This document shows, one piece after another, positions 24,150-34,098 of a stretch of 64,000 bases of DNA. Position 1 is the stretch's first letter. The number at the start of each line of letters is the position of its first letter. The DNA is from Perognathus longimembris pacificus (Eukaryota > Chordata > Mammalia > Rodentia > Heteromyidae): the NCBI RefSeq assembly GCF_023159225.1, contig NC_063168.1, positions 49,369,776 to 49,433,775 of the forward strand, read 5' to 3'. The notes below the pieces were generated by a model. It had not been told where the DNA came from and did not search any database. It saw nothing but the letters and a program-made list of their open reading frames with translations. Position numbers and translations under genes: made by a program.

Positions 24150-24480
24150 AGTAGTGATATACTGTCCACATGGAGGAATCTTGGAAACTTGGAATCAGTC
24201 ACAAAAGATCACAAGCTATGTAAGTCTACTCCTATCAAAGTCCAGAATCAGGAACTCCATTGAGATAAGATGTAGATTAGTGGGGAGATAATGTGAGCAG
24301 AGGATAGGGGGAAAAGGGGAGAGAATAACTTAAGCATATTTTGTTTTGTTTTGTGGAAGTGAGGTAAATACTCAGAAATTGTCTGTGGTGGTCACACGTA
24401 GGTAAGAATACACTAAAATCTATTGAGCTGTATATTTAAAATGGATGAGTTATGTGATACTTTATTTGTATACCAATAGA
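24150..24480 (+). mobile_element. Old L1 3' UTR fragment
   Basis: Order of phrases fits an L1M-type 3' end in sense: TATACTGTCCACATGGAGGA, CAGTCACAAAAGATCACA, TAGATTAGTGG, ATTGAGCTGTATATTTAAAA. Confidence 0.6.
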
Positions 24481-24496
24481 TTTAAAAAAAAAATCA

Positions 24497-24687
24497 GCCG
24501 TGGGGCTTGAACCTGAGCTCTTTTGCTCAGTGTTAGCACTCTACCACTTTGAGCCACAGCTCCACATCTGGTTTTCTGGTGGTTACTTGGAGATTCGAGT
24601 CTCACGGCTTTCTTGCCTGGGCTGGCTTTGAATCGTGATCCTCAGCTCTCAGCCTCCTCCGTAGCTAGGATTAGCTGCTGCCCAGCT
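24497..24687 (-). mobile_element. B1-like/Geo SINE
   Basis: Antisense dimer, missing part of its tail; ends at GCTGCTGCCCAGCT. Confidence 0.82.
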
Positions 24688-24835
24688 AAAGAAGTTTTTT
24701 AAACAAATACAAGAAGTAGGAGGAGGGAGGGGGAGGGGAAGGAGCAGCAAATGTTTAAAAATGGATAGATACTATATTAATTTCCAGGCTCCTGAGCAGG
24801 ATTCCTAAGAGGGGGCCCACCACCTCTTTGGCTCA

Positions 24836-24839
24836 CTGT

Positions 24840-24875
<36 letters not shown>

Positions 24876-24892
24876 ACACGCGCGCGCAGCGC
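24836..24892. repeat. (CA)n then (CG)n alternating tract
   Basis: (CA)n followed by CGTGCACACGCGCGCGCAGC; nearly perfect purine-pyrimidine alternation. Confidence 0.9.
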
Positions 24893-25065
24893 TAGGTTTA
24901 GACCAGGGAGACCTACTTCCTCACATCTCGGTTGACTTGGAGTCGGGTTGGGGTAGGTGACCGTCACCAATGGAACTGGGCTGACAGCTGGGAGCACCAC
25001 CTCCTCCCTCCTCCTCCCAGCGCTCCATCCACCAGTGAACGAGGCTCACAGCCTAACTGGAGGTG

Positions 25066-25130
25066 GGAACGGTAAAGCGCTAGCAGGACCCGAGTTCAAG
25101 CCCCGGGACAGGCAAGAAAACAAACACAAA
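25066..25130 (+). mobile_element. SINE right-end fragment
   Basis: GCGCTAGCAGGACCCGAGTT and CAAGCCCCGGGACAGGCA are the end of a Geo right monomer plus A/C tail, at the left edge of the CpG island. Confidence 0.5.
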
Positions 25131-25894
25131 CCAAACACACCAAAGCAACCGCGGAACCGCGCTTTGGAGAGAGGCGCCCTGATTGGTAACCCTGTCCGCT
25201 TGCCCCCCACCCCGCGCCTCCCGCACCACCTGTGGAGAAACGGCTCCGCGCCTCGGGAGAGCTGGGGAGCCGCGGGTGGGTCCGAACCCGGCCGGCCTTG
25301 GGGGGAGTGGGGGGGGGGGATCGCCACCCGCCCCGCCGCACGGGGCCGCCCACGGGCATCCGAGGCTCGCATCCGGCAGGTCCGGGAGGCCTCCCCGCTC
25401 ACCCGCTAGCTACCGCCGGCGTTCCAGGGTGAGCGCGCCCCGGGGTGGGCGCCCCGGAGGGTGGACACCTGCGCGAGGGCGGGTGCTGGGGGGCGCCAGC
25501 AGGGGCGTTACCAGCTAAAACCCAGGGGAGGAGCAGACCCCACCCTACCCCGCTGCCCTGGAGACCCTCCGGGCGCCAGCCTGAACCCCGCCCCGCTGGA
25601 GATCCGGTAACCACGCCCACCCCACCCCACCCCCGGCGGGATCTCCCCGCCGCCAGGGAGCGCCCCGGGGGCTGCGTGCCCCCTAAGGGACCGGGAAGCC
25701 TCCCAGAGAAACTGGAAGGGCGATGGGTGCGCGCCCGGGTTCGCGCGCTGGACGCGGGGCGCCGGTACAGGGACCGGGACAAAACAGGTAAGAGGCTCCA
25801 CCGCGAGCTGCTTCCTGCGGACCAAGAAGCCTCTAGAGTCTTAACTCTTTTCTTCTGCAAAGAGATAAAACGGGACGGGAGCGTGCGGATTTCC

Positions 25895-25898
25895 AAAA
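25895..25898 (-). terminator. Pol III terminator of tRNA-Ile(UAU)
   Basis: Four T residues on the minus strand, six bases past the 3' end of the tRNA. This is the minimal Pol III stop; some read-through to the next T run (minus strand, near 25866-25870) is possible. Confidence 0.7.
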
Positions 25899-25904
25899 GG
25901 CTCC

Positions 25905-25997
25905 TGCTCCAGGTGAGGCTCGAACTCACAACCTCGGCATCGCTCTGCACGTACTGCTGTATAAGTACCGCGCGCTAACCGATTGCGCCACTGGAGC
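25905..25997 (-). tRNA. TRI-TAT: tRNA-Ile (anticodon UAU), 19-nt intron
   Basis: The reverse complement folds as a complete tRNA. The acceptor stem is GCTCCAG/CTGGAGC with discriminator A, no CCA is encoded, and the A box is TGGCGCAATCGG. The anticodon stem is CGGTA/TGCCG with loop CTTATA...A, so the anticodon is TAT. The B box is GGTTGTGAGTTCGAGCCTC region with the canonical GTTCGA. A 19-nt intron, CAGCAGTACGTGCAGAGCG, sits one base 3' of the anticodon, the standard eukaryotic position. Length is 93 = 74 + 19. A TTTT Pol III terminator (AAAA on the + strand, 25895-25898) follows six bases after the 3' end. The gene decodes AUA codons. Mammals have few UAU isoacceptor genes, and these usually carry an intron. 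It lies in a CpG island, typical of active tRNA genes. Confidence 0.97.
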
Positions 25998-26619
25998 TCC
26001 GCTGTGCAGGCCCGGCGAAGGCTCTATCAGGGCTCACCCGGCCCCGGGCGGCCTCCGCCGAGCATGCGCGGCGGCCGCTTGCAACCACCGTGCGAATCCC
26101 AGCTTCCCGGGACTCCCGGACGAACGCGCGACCGCAGCCGGGTAGCAGGGGTCCCCTCGGGGTGGCGGGGCTGGACAGGGAGGCCGAGGCGGAGGCCCGC
26201 GTCCTCAGCGGGGCTGGGGCTCGGGGGAGCGGGCGGGGGGCGGGGCGGGCCTGGCCGCGGCGGTGACGTGGGCCGAGGGGCGGAGCCGCGCGGGGCGGGG
26301 CGGGGCCGGTGGAGCCGGGCCCCGCGGGCCCGCGTGGGGCCGGCCCGCCTCCGGCCGGCTTTCTGCTGCGCCCTCCCGGGTGCATGCAGCAGGCGGGCCC
26401 CCAAAGTCAAGCCAGGCTCCCCGCGTCCCGGGGAGGTGGCCACCTCAGCACTTCGAATCGAAGAAATATCAGATTATCCATTTCTGTTTTAAAACCAGGA
26501 AATGTAAACGGCTAGGTTGGGACTGTTTCAGACACTTTTGACTTTGTAAAGACATTTTGAGAACTTTAAAAAAAAAAAAAAAAGATTATACTTTACAAGT
26601 ACAGTGTGAAATTCAGCCC

Positions 26620-27000
26620 AGAATACACAAATACATATATACGTTAATATAGATATTAATGTATACATATGCGTCTTATATAACGCACATATACGTATAA
26701 ATAAGTGCATATATACAGCATATACATTAATGTATGTGCGTATATAAATGTATATGTACACTATATACATTTATATATACATATGTGTATATACATAAAT
26801 ACATGTATATATAACATCAAATATGATGTATTAATGTGTACACATGGATTTATGTATGTATAATATGTATATAATGTATTATAACATGTATATATGTGTC
26901 TATGCATACATATGTATGCACACATATTTGTGTGTATTGCATACATTACTGTACATGTGTATATACCTTATATGTTTATACATTTACATATACTATTTAC
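26620..27000. repeat. AT-rich alternating tract (TATATG/CATATA)
   Basis: About 380 bases of TA, TG and CA alternation (for example ACATATATACGTTAATATAG) starting about 170 bases after the CpG island ends. Confidence 0.85.
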
Positions 27001-27515
27001 ACTGTCTTCTCAAAGCAGCTTGCATGTGTAGAATCTATCTGCTCTTCCTGCCCTCCGTAGTTTCAAGCCGAGCCCACTTATGCCTTGAGCAGCCTCCTCC
27101 TTTCCTCCCCCATTCACCTAGCCACTCTACTGGCTCAGCAGATCCCCTAAACTGACCTGTCTGTGTGCCAGGGGAAGGCAGCACCTCATGAAAGGAACTG
27201 TAATGACTTACCAACCCCAAGGAAATTGAGATTCTGGGCAGAAACCTGGAGAAGGTAGCGCTGAACTTGAGAGTGATGAGCAGAACTTCTTGGGGAGTCT
27301 GCTGAGACCTGCAAACCACTTCCCCTCCCAGACTGCCTCCAAGGAGCAGCAAACTGTCCTCTCAGCCTCATTAGCAATGATCCTCTTCTGAGACCTCAAA
27401 CAGTTCTCTTACTTTTCTGAGCCTCAGTTTCCCAAGCTATATGAGATTGTTCTAGCCTGCCTTAAATTAGAAGTGTTCCTGTCACCATGTAACTCTTACC
27501 AACACCTTGAAATTA

Positions 27516-27659
27516 TGTTTTTGTTTTTGTTTTTGTTTTTGTTTTTTTATCTTTGACACAGTGTCTCACTTTGTAGCCAGGCTGGACTGCAACTGGAGAT
27601 ACTCCTACCTTAATCTCCCCAAGAGTTGGGATTGCAAGCACAGTGTTACCATCCCCGAC
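27516..27659 (-). mobile_element. B1 with (TTTTG)n tail
   Basis: Antisense B1 (GTCTCACTTTGTAGCCAGGC) with target duplication ACCTTGAAATTA at 27504-27515 and 27660-27671. Confidence 0.8.
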
Positions 27660-28984
27660 TACCTTGAAATTAGTCATTTAATAGATTGCATAAAAGTGAT
27701 AAAGTGCTAGCCTTGAGCTGGAGAGCTGAGGAACAACACTCAGGCCCTGAGTTCAAGTCCAGCTATCATAAAAGTGGAAAAGTCACTCCTGGGGACAAAT
27801 GGAGCATCCAGAGGCAGTAAACCACTGCTTGGATGGCAGAGATGGTGTCAGATCTTAGAGTCACTCATGCTTGACCTTTCAAAAATTAATCAGAGCCAGG
27901 AGGTCCTAGAAGAATAGTTCGTAAGCATGCCTTTCTAATGCCCATGTCTGTCTACTAGGCAGGAACTTGCTGGTCATCTGTGATAGTGGGTAGTAAAGCT
28001 AAGTTTGTCAAATGGGGGAATAATTTAAAATCCTAACCCCCTGCATCTGCTCAAAGCCCTAACTGGCAGTGAATTTTGAGCTGGTACATCTGTTCAGGAA
28101 AGGAAGCTTGTGGACCTGAGATCGTGTCCTTATTGAGACCTGTTAAAGACCTGCAAAGATAATGTGGACATTGTTAGGTCATCACAGATCAGTTTCCCCA
28201 GCCAGTCAGGAAAATGCTTTTGCAAACTAGAATATTAAAAGGCTACACTGCTGTAGCCCAAGAAGAAGTCTGTATAGTTGTTAAAAGTTAAATGTAAGTT
28301 CCAGTTTGGAGTAAGGCTCCTGGCTAGGTAAGGTCAACGCCCCTGAGTCAGCCTGAAGAAGGTACAGAAGATGGATGGATGATCTTTGCTCATCAGCTCC
28401 CCTGTAGGATGTATGTTGGCCTAGAAAATCCTAGCCTTATTGGAAATATCTGATTTAAAGTTATTGCCCTGGCAAAATTACCCAAGGGCCATTGATTGCC
28501 TAAAGCTGTCTTGAAATTCAGTGGGGCACCAGCCTGCAAAAGCCAGTGTATTTAAGGCAACCAGGAAAATATTAGGGGATTTTACTAAAGTCAGGCCTAG
28601 GTTAAGTTCCTTTAACCAGTCTATGCAGAAAGTTGCAGGCAACCAGCAGATTGGAGCCACTGGGAGACATTGCTGCCTGCTGCTGCCATGTCCCCTGCCC
28701 ATCCCATTTGGGTTAAGATCAAGGACGGCCTGACAGTCATCTGGAAGAATCTACATCTCCATCCTGAGCACTCCTCCTATGGTACGAGCAGATTGGACTC
28801 CGTCAAACGCAGCTGATTCCTGCTGGAAGGCCACTTTGGATCTGCTGAAACTAAGATTTTGGGGGGACATTCTTCCTGTGGTAACCTTCCCACTCCTCTG
28901 AGTTGACTGGAGTTGACTAGCTCTGTTAAGAAAATTGGAAAGCATGCGTGGCAGGCTAGAGAATCACTCCCAGGCGATGCTTGG

Positions 28985-29155
28985 GGTGGGAGGTGTGTCC
29001 AAGTGTATTAGAGTGTGTCCAGATGGATTAGGATGTGACCTCAGAGAAAGGAGAGAGGTAACTGCCTCCAGGTGTGCCAACCTAGGTAACTGGATGGAGA
29101 CTTAAACAGGTGAGGACACCTGCAGCCCTCCTGGGGGTGGACCACACAGATAACC
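28985..29155 (-). repeat. Fragment related to the tRNA-His ERV LTR
   Basis: Shares blocks such as GTGACCTCAG, GTAACTGCCTCCAGGT and GGTGGAGACTTAA-like with 33280-33400, in the same orientation but more diverged and lacking both ends. It sits inside the 27694-29868 retrocopy. Confidence 0.65.
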
Positions 29156-29330
29156 TGTTTCTTTCTGGGTGCAAGCTTAAGAGCAGCAGTCCTATAGGAC
29201 TGACTCTTGTCTCATCCTTGCTCTCCCCAGCAGCCTGTGGGTGGAGTCACTTTACAGTCCAGGCAAGATTAAGCTCTCCAAAAGAGAAATCAATGATTTG
29301 ATTTTTGTGTACAAGAAAAAAAGGGGGGAA

Positions 29331-29863
29331 TGTACTATGGAGGTCAGATCTGGCCAGTGCAGCGTCATCATGGGCTGTCGAGGGGTGTCAGATTGACTCC
29401 ATCTCAGATTAGTTAAAGTGAGCAGAAGCTGACTCCATCTTCACTAAGATCTCCCCTGCCCTATCCAGGGAAGTTCCCCTTTGCTGTGATAAGGTTGTGT
29501 AAACTGCTTGACCACCTGAGTAGCAGAAAGCTCAAGGTTAAACCTGTGCCCTCCCATGAGTAGGGGTATCCACCTGCATCATGTGAGCCTCACCAAATCC
29601 ATGTACCAAGTCTAACTAAAATGATAGATTACTTCAAACAGTTGCCATGAGGCAGACTGTAACTCTGTTGGCCACCTGTGTGTTACCTGGCATGCTCTGT
29701 AAGTGTTGTAATCTCATTGGCCACCTGCATGTGGCAGGCTTGACCATGTGGTGTTTGCCTTTATAACTGGAGGGTGGCCCAGGTCCCAGCTCCCAAGTCT
29801 GGGCCGTGACTCTGGCCAGTCAGTACACTTTTTACTTCCCCAATAAATTCATCTTTTTACTTG
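29331..29863 (+). repeat. LTR (U3-R) of the TGTAAT family, ending at its poly(A) site
   Basis: Shares sequence along its length with the LTRs at 31077 and 31630. It has a TATA-like CCTTTATAAC about 90 bases before AATAAA (29842-29847). It is directly preceded by a polypurine tract, and U5 is absent. Confidence 0.8.
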
Positions 29864-29944
29864 AAAAAAATAGATTGCATAAGATATATAATAAAGAAGA
29901 GATTTTAAAAAATAAAGCCTGCTTTAGATCCATATATAGTTTTT

Positions 29945-30134
29945 GTTCTTTTTTTTTTTTTTTGCCAGTCCTGAAGCCTGAACTCTCCCTGGCTTCTTTT
30001 TGCTCAAGGTTAGCACCACTTGAGCCACAGTGCCACTTCTGTACTTTTCTGTTTATGTGGTGCTGAGGAATCAAACCCAGGGCTTCATGCATGCTAGGCA
30101 AGCACTCTACCACTAAGCCACATTCCCAACCCCA
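29945..30134 (-). mobile_element. IDL-Geo SINE
   Basis: Antisense with T tail; target duplication CCATATATAGTTTT near 29929 and 30133. Confidence 0.9.
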
Positions 30135-31070
30135 TATATAGTTTTAAAAGTTATGCTTGTAATATAGAAAAAAAAGGCCTCAACCTTTTCCGTTTACCAA
30201 GTAATGCAATCTTTTAATGTAGTTATGTAAGAGAAAAGCATGTTTTGCTAACAAATAACTTTTAAAATAACATGCCATATTTGGTATAGGGACAAATGTG
30301 CTGTATATTCAAGTGTATGAAATTTAATGACTCATTGTAGCCTCAGAAATAGACAAAAACTGCTTTCCTAAGTGAATGTTTGGAATTTATGCCTTTTTCC
30401 CTTGTTAAAAAATGGTTATTTTTATTACTTCCATGTTTTTAATGTCTCAATGATGAGATAAGACTGGGATTCCTATCACCATCTGCAAACACCATCCTGA
30501 AAATAACAAGAAGTGGGTGTGGCCAGTCTTTATTCCTGATAATGACAAGCCAAATTGCATACAATGGTCACTGTGTTTTCTCGCAATGGCTTTGGTTTCT
30601 GATGTACAAGTGACTGCGTGGTGAGCTACATGAACATTTTGGTTAGCTGAGTATAATTTGTAGATCCACTGAGTTAAGATGCCTTGATTCAAATTTACAA
30701 AATTACCATTTTATGGGCCTAGTTTATTATAGCAACCTTCTTGTTTATTTCTTTTGTTTTCATGACGGCTACTTAGGAAGCAGTGCCAAAACCCACATAA
30801 GGAGTCCTGAGAAGCAGCCGTCATGGACATATCTTATGTCCAGCAGCTTCTGTGTTTACTAGTCAGCCTACCTCCTCAGATTTCTATGGAAATCCAGTTT
30901 AATTAGGGAGGGTTTTGACCATGAAGTCTTGCTTTTTTAAAATGGCTATTTAAAAGATGTAACAGGTAAATGCCTTTGGGAATACTCCAAGTTGGCAGTG
31001 CCACACAGAACCTGAGCCCCTGCAGGGAAATGACCCTCTATTTCACTGTGTGTTGAAGACAAAGGAAAAA
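30135..31070. other. Unassigned AT-rich sequence with a small inverted repeat
   Basis: No gene or repeat family recognised. CATGACGGCT at 30761 and its complement at 30816-30825 could form a hairpin. Confidence 0.4.
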
Positions 31071-31076
31071 CATAAG

Positions 31077-31629
31077 TGTAATAGGGAGGTTAGATCTGGC
31101 CCGTGCCATCATTAACTGGAGGGGCGTCAGATTGACTCCAGGTCAGATTAGAGCAGAAGCCAACTCCATCTTCACTAAGATCTCCCCCACCCTATCCAGG
31201 GAAGTTCCCCTTTGCTGTGATAAGATTGTGTAAACTGCTTGACTACCTGAAGCATAGAAAGTTCAAGGAACATTCAAGGTTAAACCTGTGCCCTCCTTTG
31301 AGTAGGCGTATCCACCTGCATCATGTGAGCCCCGCCAAATCCATGTGCTAATTCTAACTAGAATGATAGGTTGGTTCAAACAGATACTGTGAGACAGACT
31401 GTAACTCCATTGGCCACCTGCTTGTGGTAAGTGTTGTAACCTCATTGGCCACCTGCATGTGGTGTTTGCCTTTATAACCCGACCCTGAGTGTGGCCCGGG
31501 GTGCGCGGTTGGCCCTGGCTGGCCAGCCTGCTTTTTACCGTTGTGGTTCCAGCTCCGAGTCTGGGCCATGACCCTGGCCAGTCAGTATAGTTTTTACTTC
31601 CTCAATAAATCCATCTTTTTTCTTGAGAC
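31077..31629 (+). repeat. Partial LTR, U3-R plus a few bases of U5
   Basis: Starts TGTAATAGGGAGG. It has a TATA-like CCTTTATAACC near 31470 and AATAAA near 31604, and ends GAGAC directly against the next LTR's TGTAATAGGG. Confidence 0.8.
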
Positions 31630-32583
31630 TGTAATAGGGAGGCCAGATCTGCCCAGTGCCATCATTAACTGTGGAGTGACTTCAGGTTGACTCCAGCTCA
31701 GATAAGAGCAGAAGCCAACTCCATCTCCACTGAGCCCTACCCCACCCTCTTCAGGGAAGCTCCCCTTTACTATGTTATGTAGATTTTCTACCTGAGGCCT
31801 GGGAGCTTCAAGAGAACCTGTGTCCTCCTCTTTATTATGATAAGTTATGTAGATTAACCACCTGAGGCCTGGGAGCTTCAAGGGAACCGGCTATGAGTAG
31901 GCACATCCGCCTGCATCTTGTGAGCCCCGCCAAATCTATGCGTCAATTCTAACTAGAATGATAGGTTAGTTCAAATAAATATTATGAGACAGACTGTAAC
32001 TCTATTGGCCACCTGCGTGCGGCCTAGCATGCTCTGTAAGTATTGTATCTTCATTGGTCACCTGCGTGTGACAAGTTTGTCTGTGATGTTTGCCTTATAA
32101 CCAGGCTGGAAGGCCACACGGACACGCGGTCCCAGCTCCCGAGTCTGGGCTGCACAGGTGTGCGCGGTCCCAGCTCCCGAGTCTGGGCTGCACAGGTGTG
32201 CACGGTCCCAGCTCCCGTGCCTGGGCTGCACACATGCGGTGGTCCCAGCTCCCGAGTCTGGGCCCTGACCTTGCACTTGTGGTCGGCAGTTTCAGCTCCC
32301 GAGTCTGGGCTGCGACCAAGGCCGGTCGGTTCACTTTTTGTTCACTTTTTACTTCCCCAATAAAACTGTCTTTTTGTCATCTTGTAGGTGGAGACTGTGT
32401 GGTGGACTCTTGGGGGAACCAGGAGTCCCCTCCCTTGGGGGGGAACCCTGTTTCATTGTAGCGAACTCCCACTCTACTTCAGAGACTGTCTCTGAGTGGT
32501 GGACTCTTGGAGGGATGGGGGATCCCCCCCACCCTCAAACCCTGTTACATTGTGGTCCCCTCCCTTGGAGGGTCCTCATTACA
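31630..32583 (+). repeat. Complete LTR of the TGTAAT family with internal tandem repeats
   Basis: A 954-bp LTR from TGTAATAGGG to CCTCATTACA. TATA-like CCTTATAACC lies near 32093 and AATAAA at 32359-32364, followed by a U5 of about 200 bp. It is longer than its relatives because of a minisatellite at 32127-32330. Confidence 0.8.
32127..32330 (+). repeat. Minisatellite inside the LTR
   Basis: Five imperfect tandem units of roughly 36-48 bp, each containing CAGCTCCCGAGTCTGGG or a close variant. The related LTRs at 29331 and 31077 have one such unit each. Confidence 0.85.
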
Positions 32584-32618
32584 ATAAGAAAACAGTGAAC
32601 TATCGGTTTAAAAAAATC

Positions 32619-32856
32619 TAGATGGCTCAAACTTATAATCCTAGTTATTCAGGAGCTGAGATCAGAGAATCATGGTTCAAAGCCAAAGCCAACCCGGGCA
32701 GAAAAGTCCAGAGATTCTTATCTCCAATTAACCATCAGAAAACCGGAATTAGAGCTGTGGCTCAAGTAGTAGATTGCTAGCAAAAAAAAAAAAATGGAAG
32801 AAGAAAGAAAACTCTCAGGGACAGCATCCAGGTTCTGATTTCAAGCCCCAGGACTG

Positions 32857-32861
<5 letters not shown>
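32619..32861 (+). mobile_element. B1-like/Geo SINE with CA tail
   Basis: Diverged dimer with an internal A run; tail CAGGACTGGTAC leads into (AC)n at 32862. Confidence 0.8.

Positions 32862-32892
<31 letters not shown>
32862..32892. repeat. (CA)n microsatellite
   Basis: Tail of the SINE 32619-32861. Confidence 0.93.
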
Positions 32893-32894
<2 letters not shown>

Positions 32895-33107
32895 AGAATA
32901 AAAGCTACTTGCTCAGTTTGATTTTGTTTTTAAGACAGTGTAGCAGTCTATCCAAGGTTTAAATGAATTCTTTGGCCCAGTAGATTGTTTAGGATTCACC
33001 CCCTATGAAAACATCCATAGTTGTGAACAACCATACCATATTCTATCCAATTTAAGATGACCTCCAATGTAATGTGTTATTGTAGGTATCACTGTGGAAA
33101 ACCTTAC

Positions 33108-33421
33108 TGTTAGGTTTTTAAAGTAGGTAGCCGGTAAAGGAGAACACCACGCAGTATTCAGGCAGGAGAGAACGTTTACTGCCGAACTGCTGGCCTATGG
33201 CCAAGACGATCCACGGCCGGAGAGAAGAGAGAGAGAGCGACCCCCACCCAGCCCTGCTTTATTTAGGGCAGGGGCAAGGGGTGTGGCCAGGTGGATTAGG
33301 AGGTGACCTCAGGGAAAGGGGAGGTAACTGCCTCCAGGTCTGCTGGTTACCCAGGTAACTGGGTGGAGACTTAATGAGGTGGGGGGCATCTGCATGTAGC
33401 CCTCAGGGAGAGGACCTAACA
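33108..33421 (-). repeat. 3' LTR of the tRNA-His ERV
   Basis: 314 bp with perfect terminal inverted repeats TGTTAGGT/ACCTAACA. The AATAAA on the minus strand is at about 33260-33266. It carries only a short GA run where its partner has a very long one. Confidence 0.85.
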
Positions 33422-33887
33422 TTCCAGCCTTTTAATAGTTATGAAAAAGGACGAAGACTCTCTGGCTGCTTCCTGCTGGCAAGGGGCATCGGCATTAGGG
33501 GTAAAAAGCAGAAATGTGGCCTCTCCTGGAGAAGGGCAGCAGGGGCCCTTGGTGGTAGATGCCAGTCCTTGAATGAAGCCTGGAAGAAGTCTCATGAGGC
33601 AGGGGCTGGGCAAAAAAAAAATATTAAGGCAAAAGGAAGGGTTTAGGGCACAAAATTAAAAATTGGATGACTTGGACAGTTCTTATACTCAGGCATGGAC
33701 ATTAGATGGACAAGCTACTACCTCTTGATCCCCCGGCTCTGATTAATTTTGAAAGGGCGAGACAAAGTGACTCCATTTAGGATGCAATCATTTTCCTCTT
33801 ACTCTACTCCATGATACTTGTTCCCGGAACTGGCTGAATCCCAGTGGTCTAGGTGCTTGTTGCTGGGATGGCTTGCCCCTGTTGGCA

Positions 33888-34098
33888 TTCACAGGATTTG
33901 AACTCAGGGCTTGGGCACTGTCCCTGAGCACTTCTGCTCGAGGCTAGTACTCTACCACTTGAGCTCCACTTCCAGCATTTGTCTGTAAGAGATAAGTCTC
34001 TTCAGCCATGCTTCCAGCCTGGCTCTTCGCTGATTAATTGGGAGTTGGAGTTTGAGAGAGATTTTCAGCCCTGGCTGGCTTCGAACTGCAATCCAAGG
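33888..34098 (-). mobile_element. B1-like/Geo SINE within the ERV internal region
   Basis: ATTTGAACTCAGGGCTTGGG and CTACCACTTGAGCTCCACTT; diverged left half. Confidence 0.75.

Larger units (their letters stand above)
25080..26450. promoter_or_regulatory. CpG island containing the tRNA gene
   Basis: About 1.4 kb of very GC- and CpG-rich DNA, in sharp contrast to both flanks. It has clustered GC boxes (for example GGGGCGGGGCGGGGCC near 26294) and a CRE-like GGTGACGTGGG near 26260. It houses the tRNA-Ile gene. The size and the Sp1-type sites away from the tRNA suggest a Pol II promoter too, possibly for a non-coding transcript. Reading frames here are long in several frames at once, as expected from GC content, and none matches a protein I recognise. 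Confidence 0.8.
27694..29868 (+). mobile_element. L1-mediated retrocopy of an endogenous-retrovirus transcript
   Basis: A 14-bp direct repeat AATAGATTGCATAA lies at 27680-27693 and 29869-29882. Between them is a unit that starts inside a SINE right monomer, runs through unassigned sequence and a piece of another LTR, then a polypurine tract (AAAAAAAGGGGGGAA, ending 29330), then the U3 and R of an LTR. It stops about 16 bases after AATAAA in a run of A. PPT-U3-R-poly(A) is the 3' end of retroviral RNA, and a long target duplication plus an A tail is the mark of L1 machinery. No U5 follows, so it is not a normal provirus end. No intact retroviral reading frame is seen inside. Confidence 0.72.
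31077..32583 (+). mobile_element. Duplicated solo LTR (U3-R joined to a full LTR) with 5-bp target duplication
   Basis: The whole unit is bounded by TGTAA and TTACA and flanked by ATAAG on both sides (31072-31076, 32584-32588), so it entered as one insertion. It consists of a partial LTR (31077-31629) joined head-to-tail to a complete one (31630-32583). A 5-bp duplication fits ERVL/ERV3-type integrases and some class I elements. No internal retroviral region lies between the two. Confidence 0.8.

Noticed and set aside
25399..25978. Long open frames on both strands in the CpG island (up to 183 codons)
   Set aside because: GC-rich DNA has few stop codons in all frames; the frames overlap the tRNA, are Pro/Arg/Gly-rich and match no family I know.
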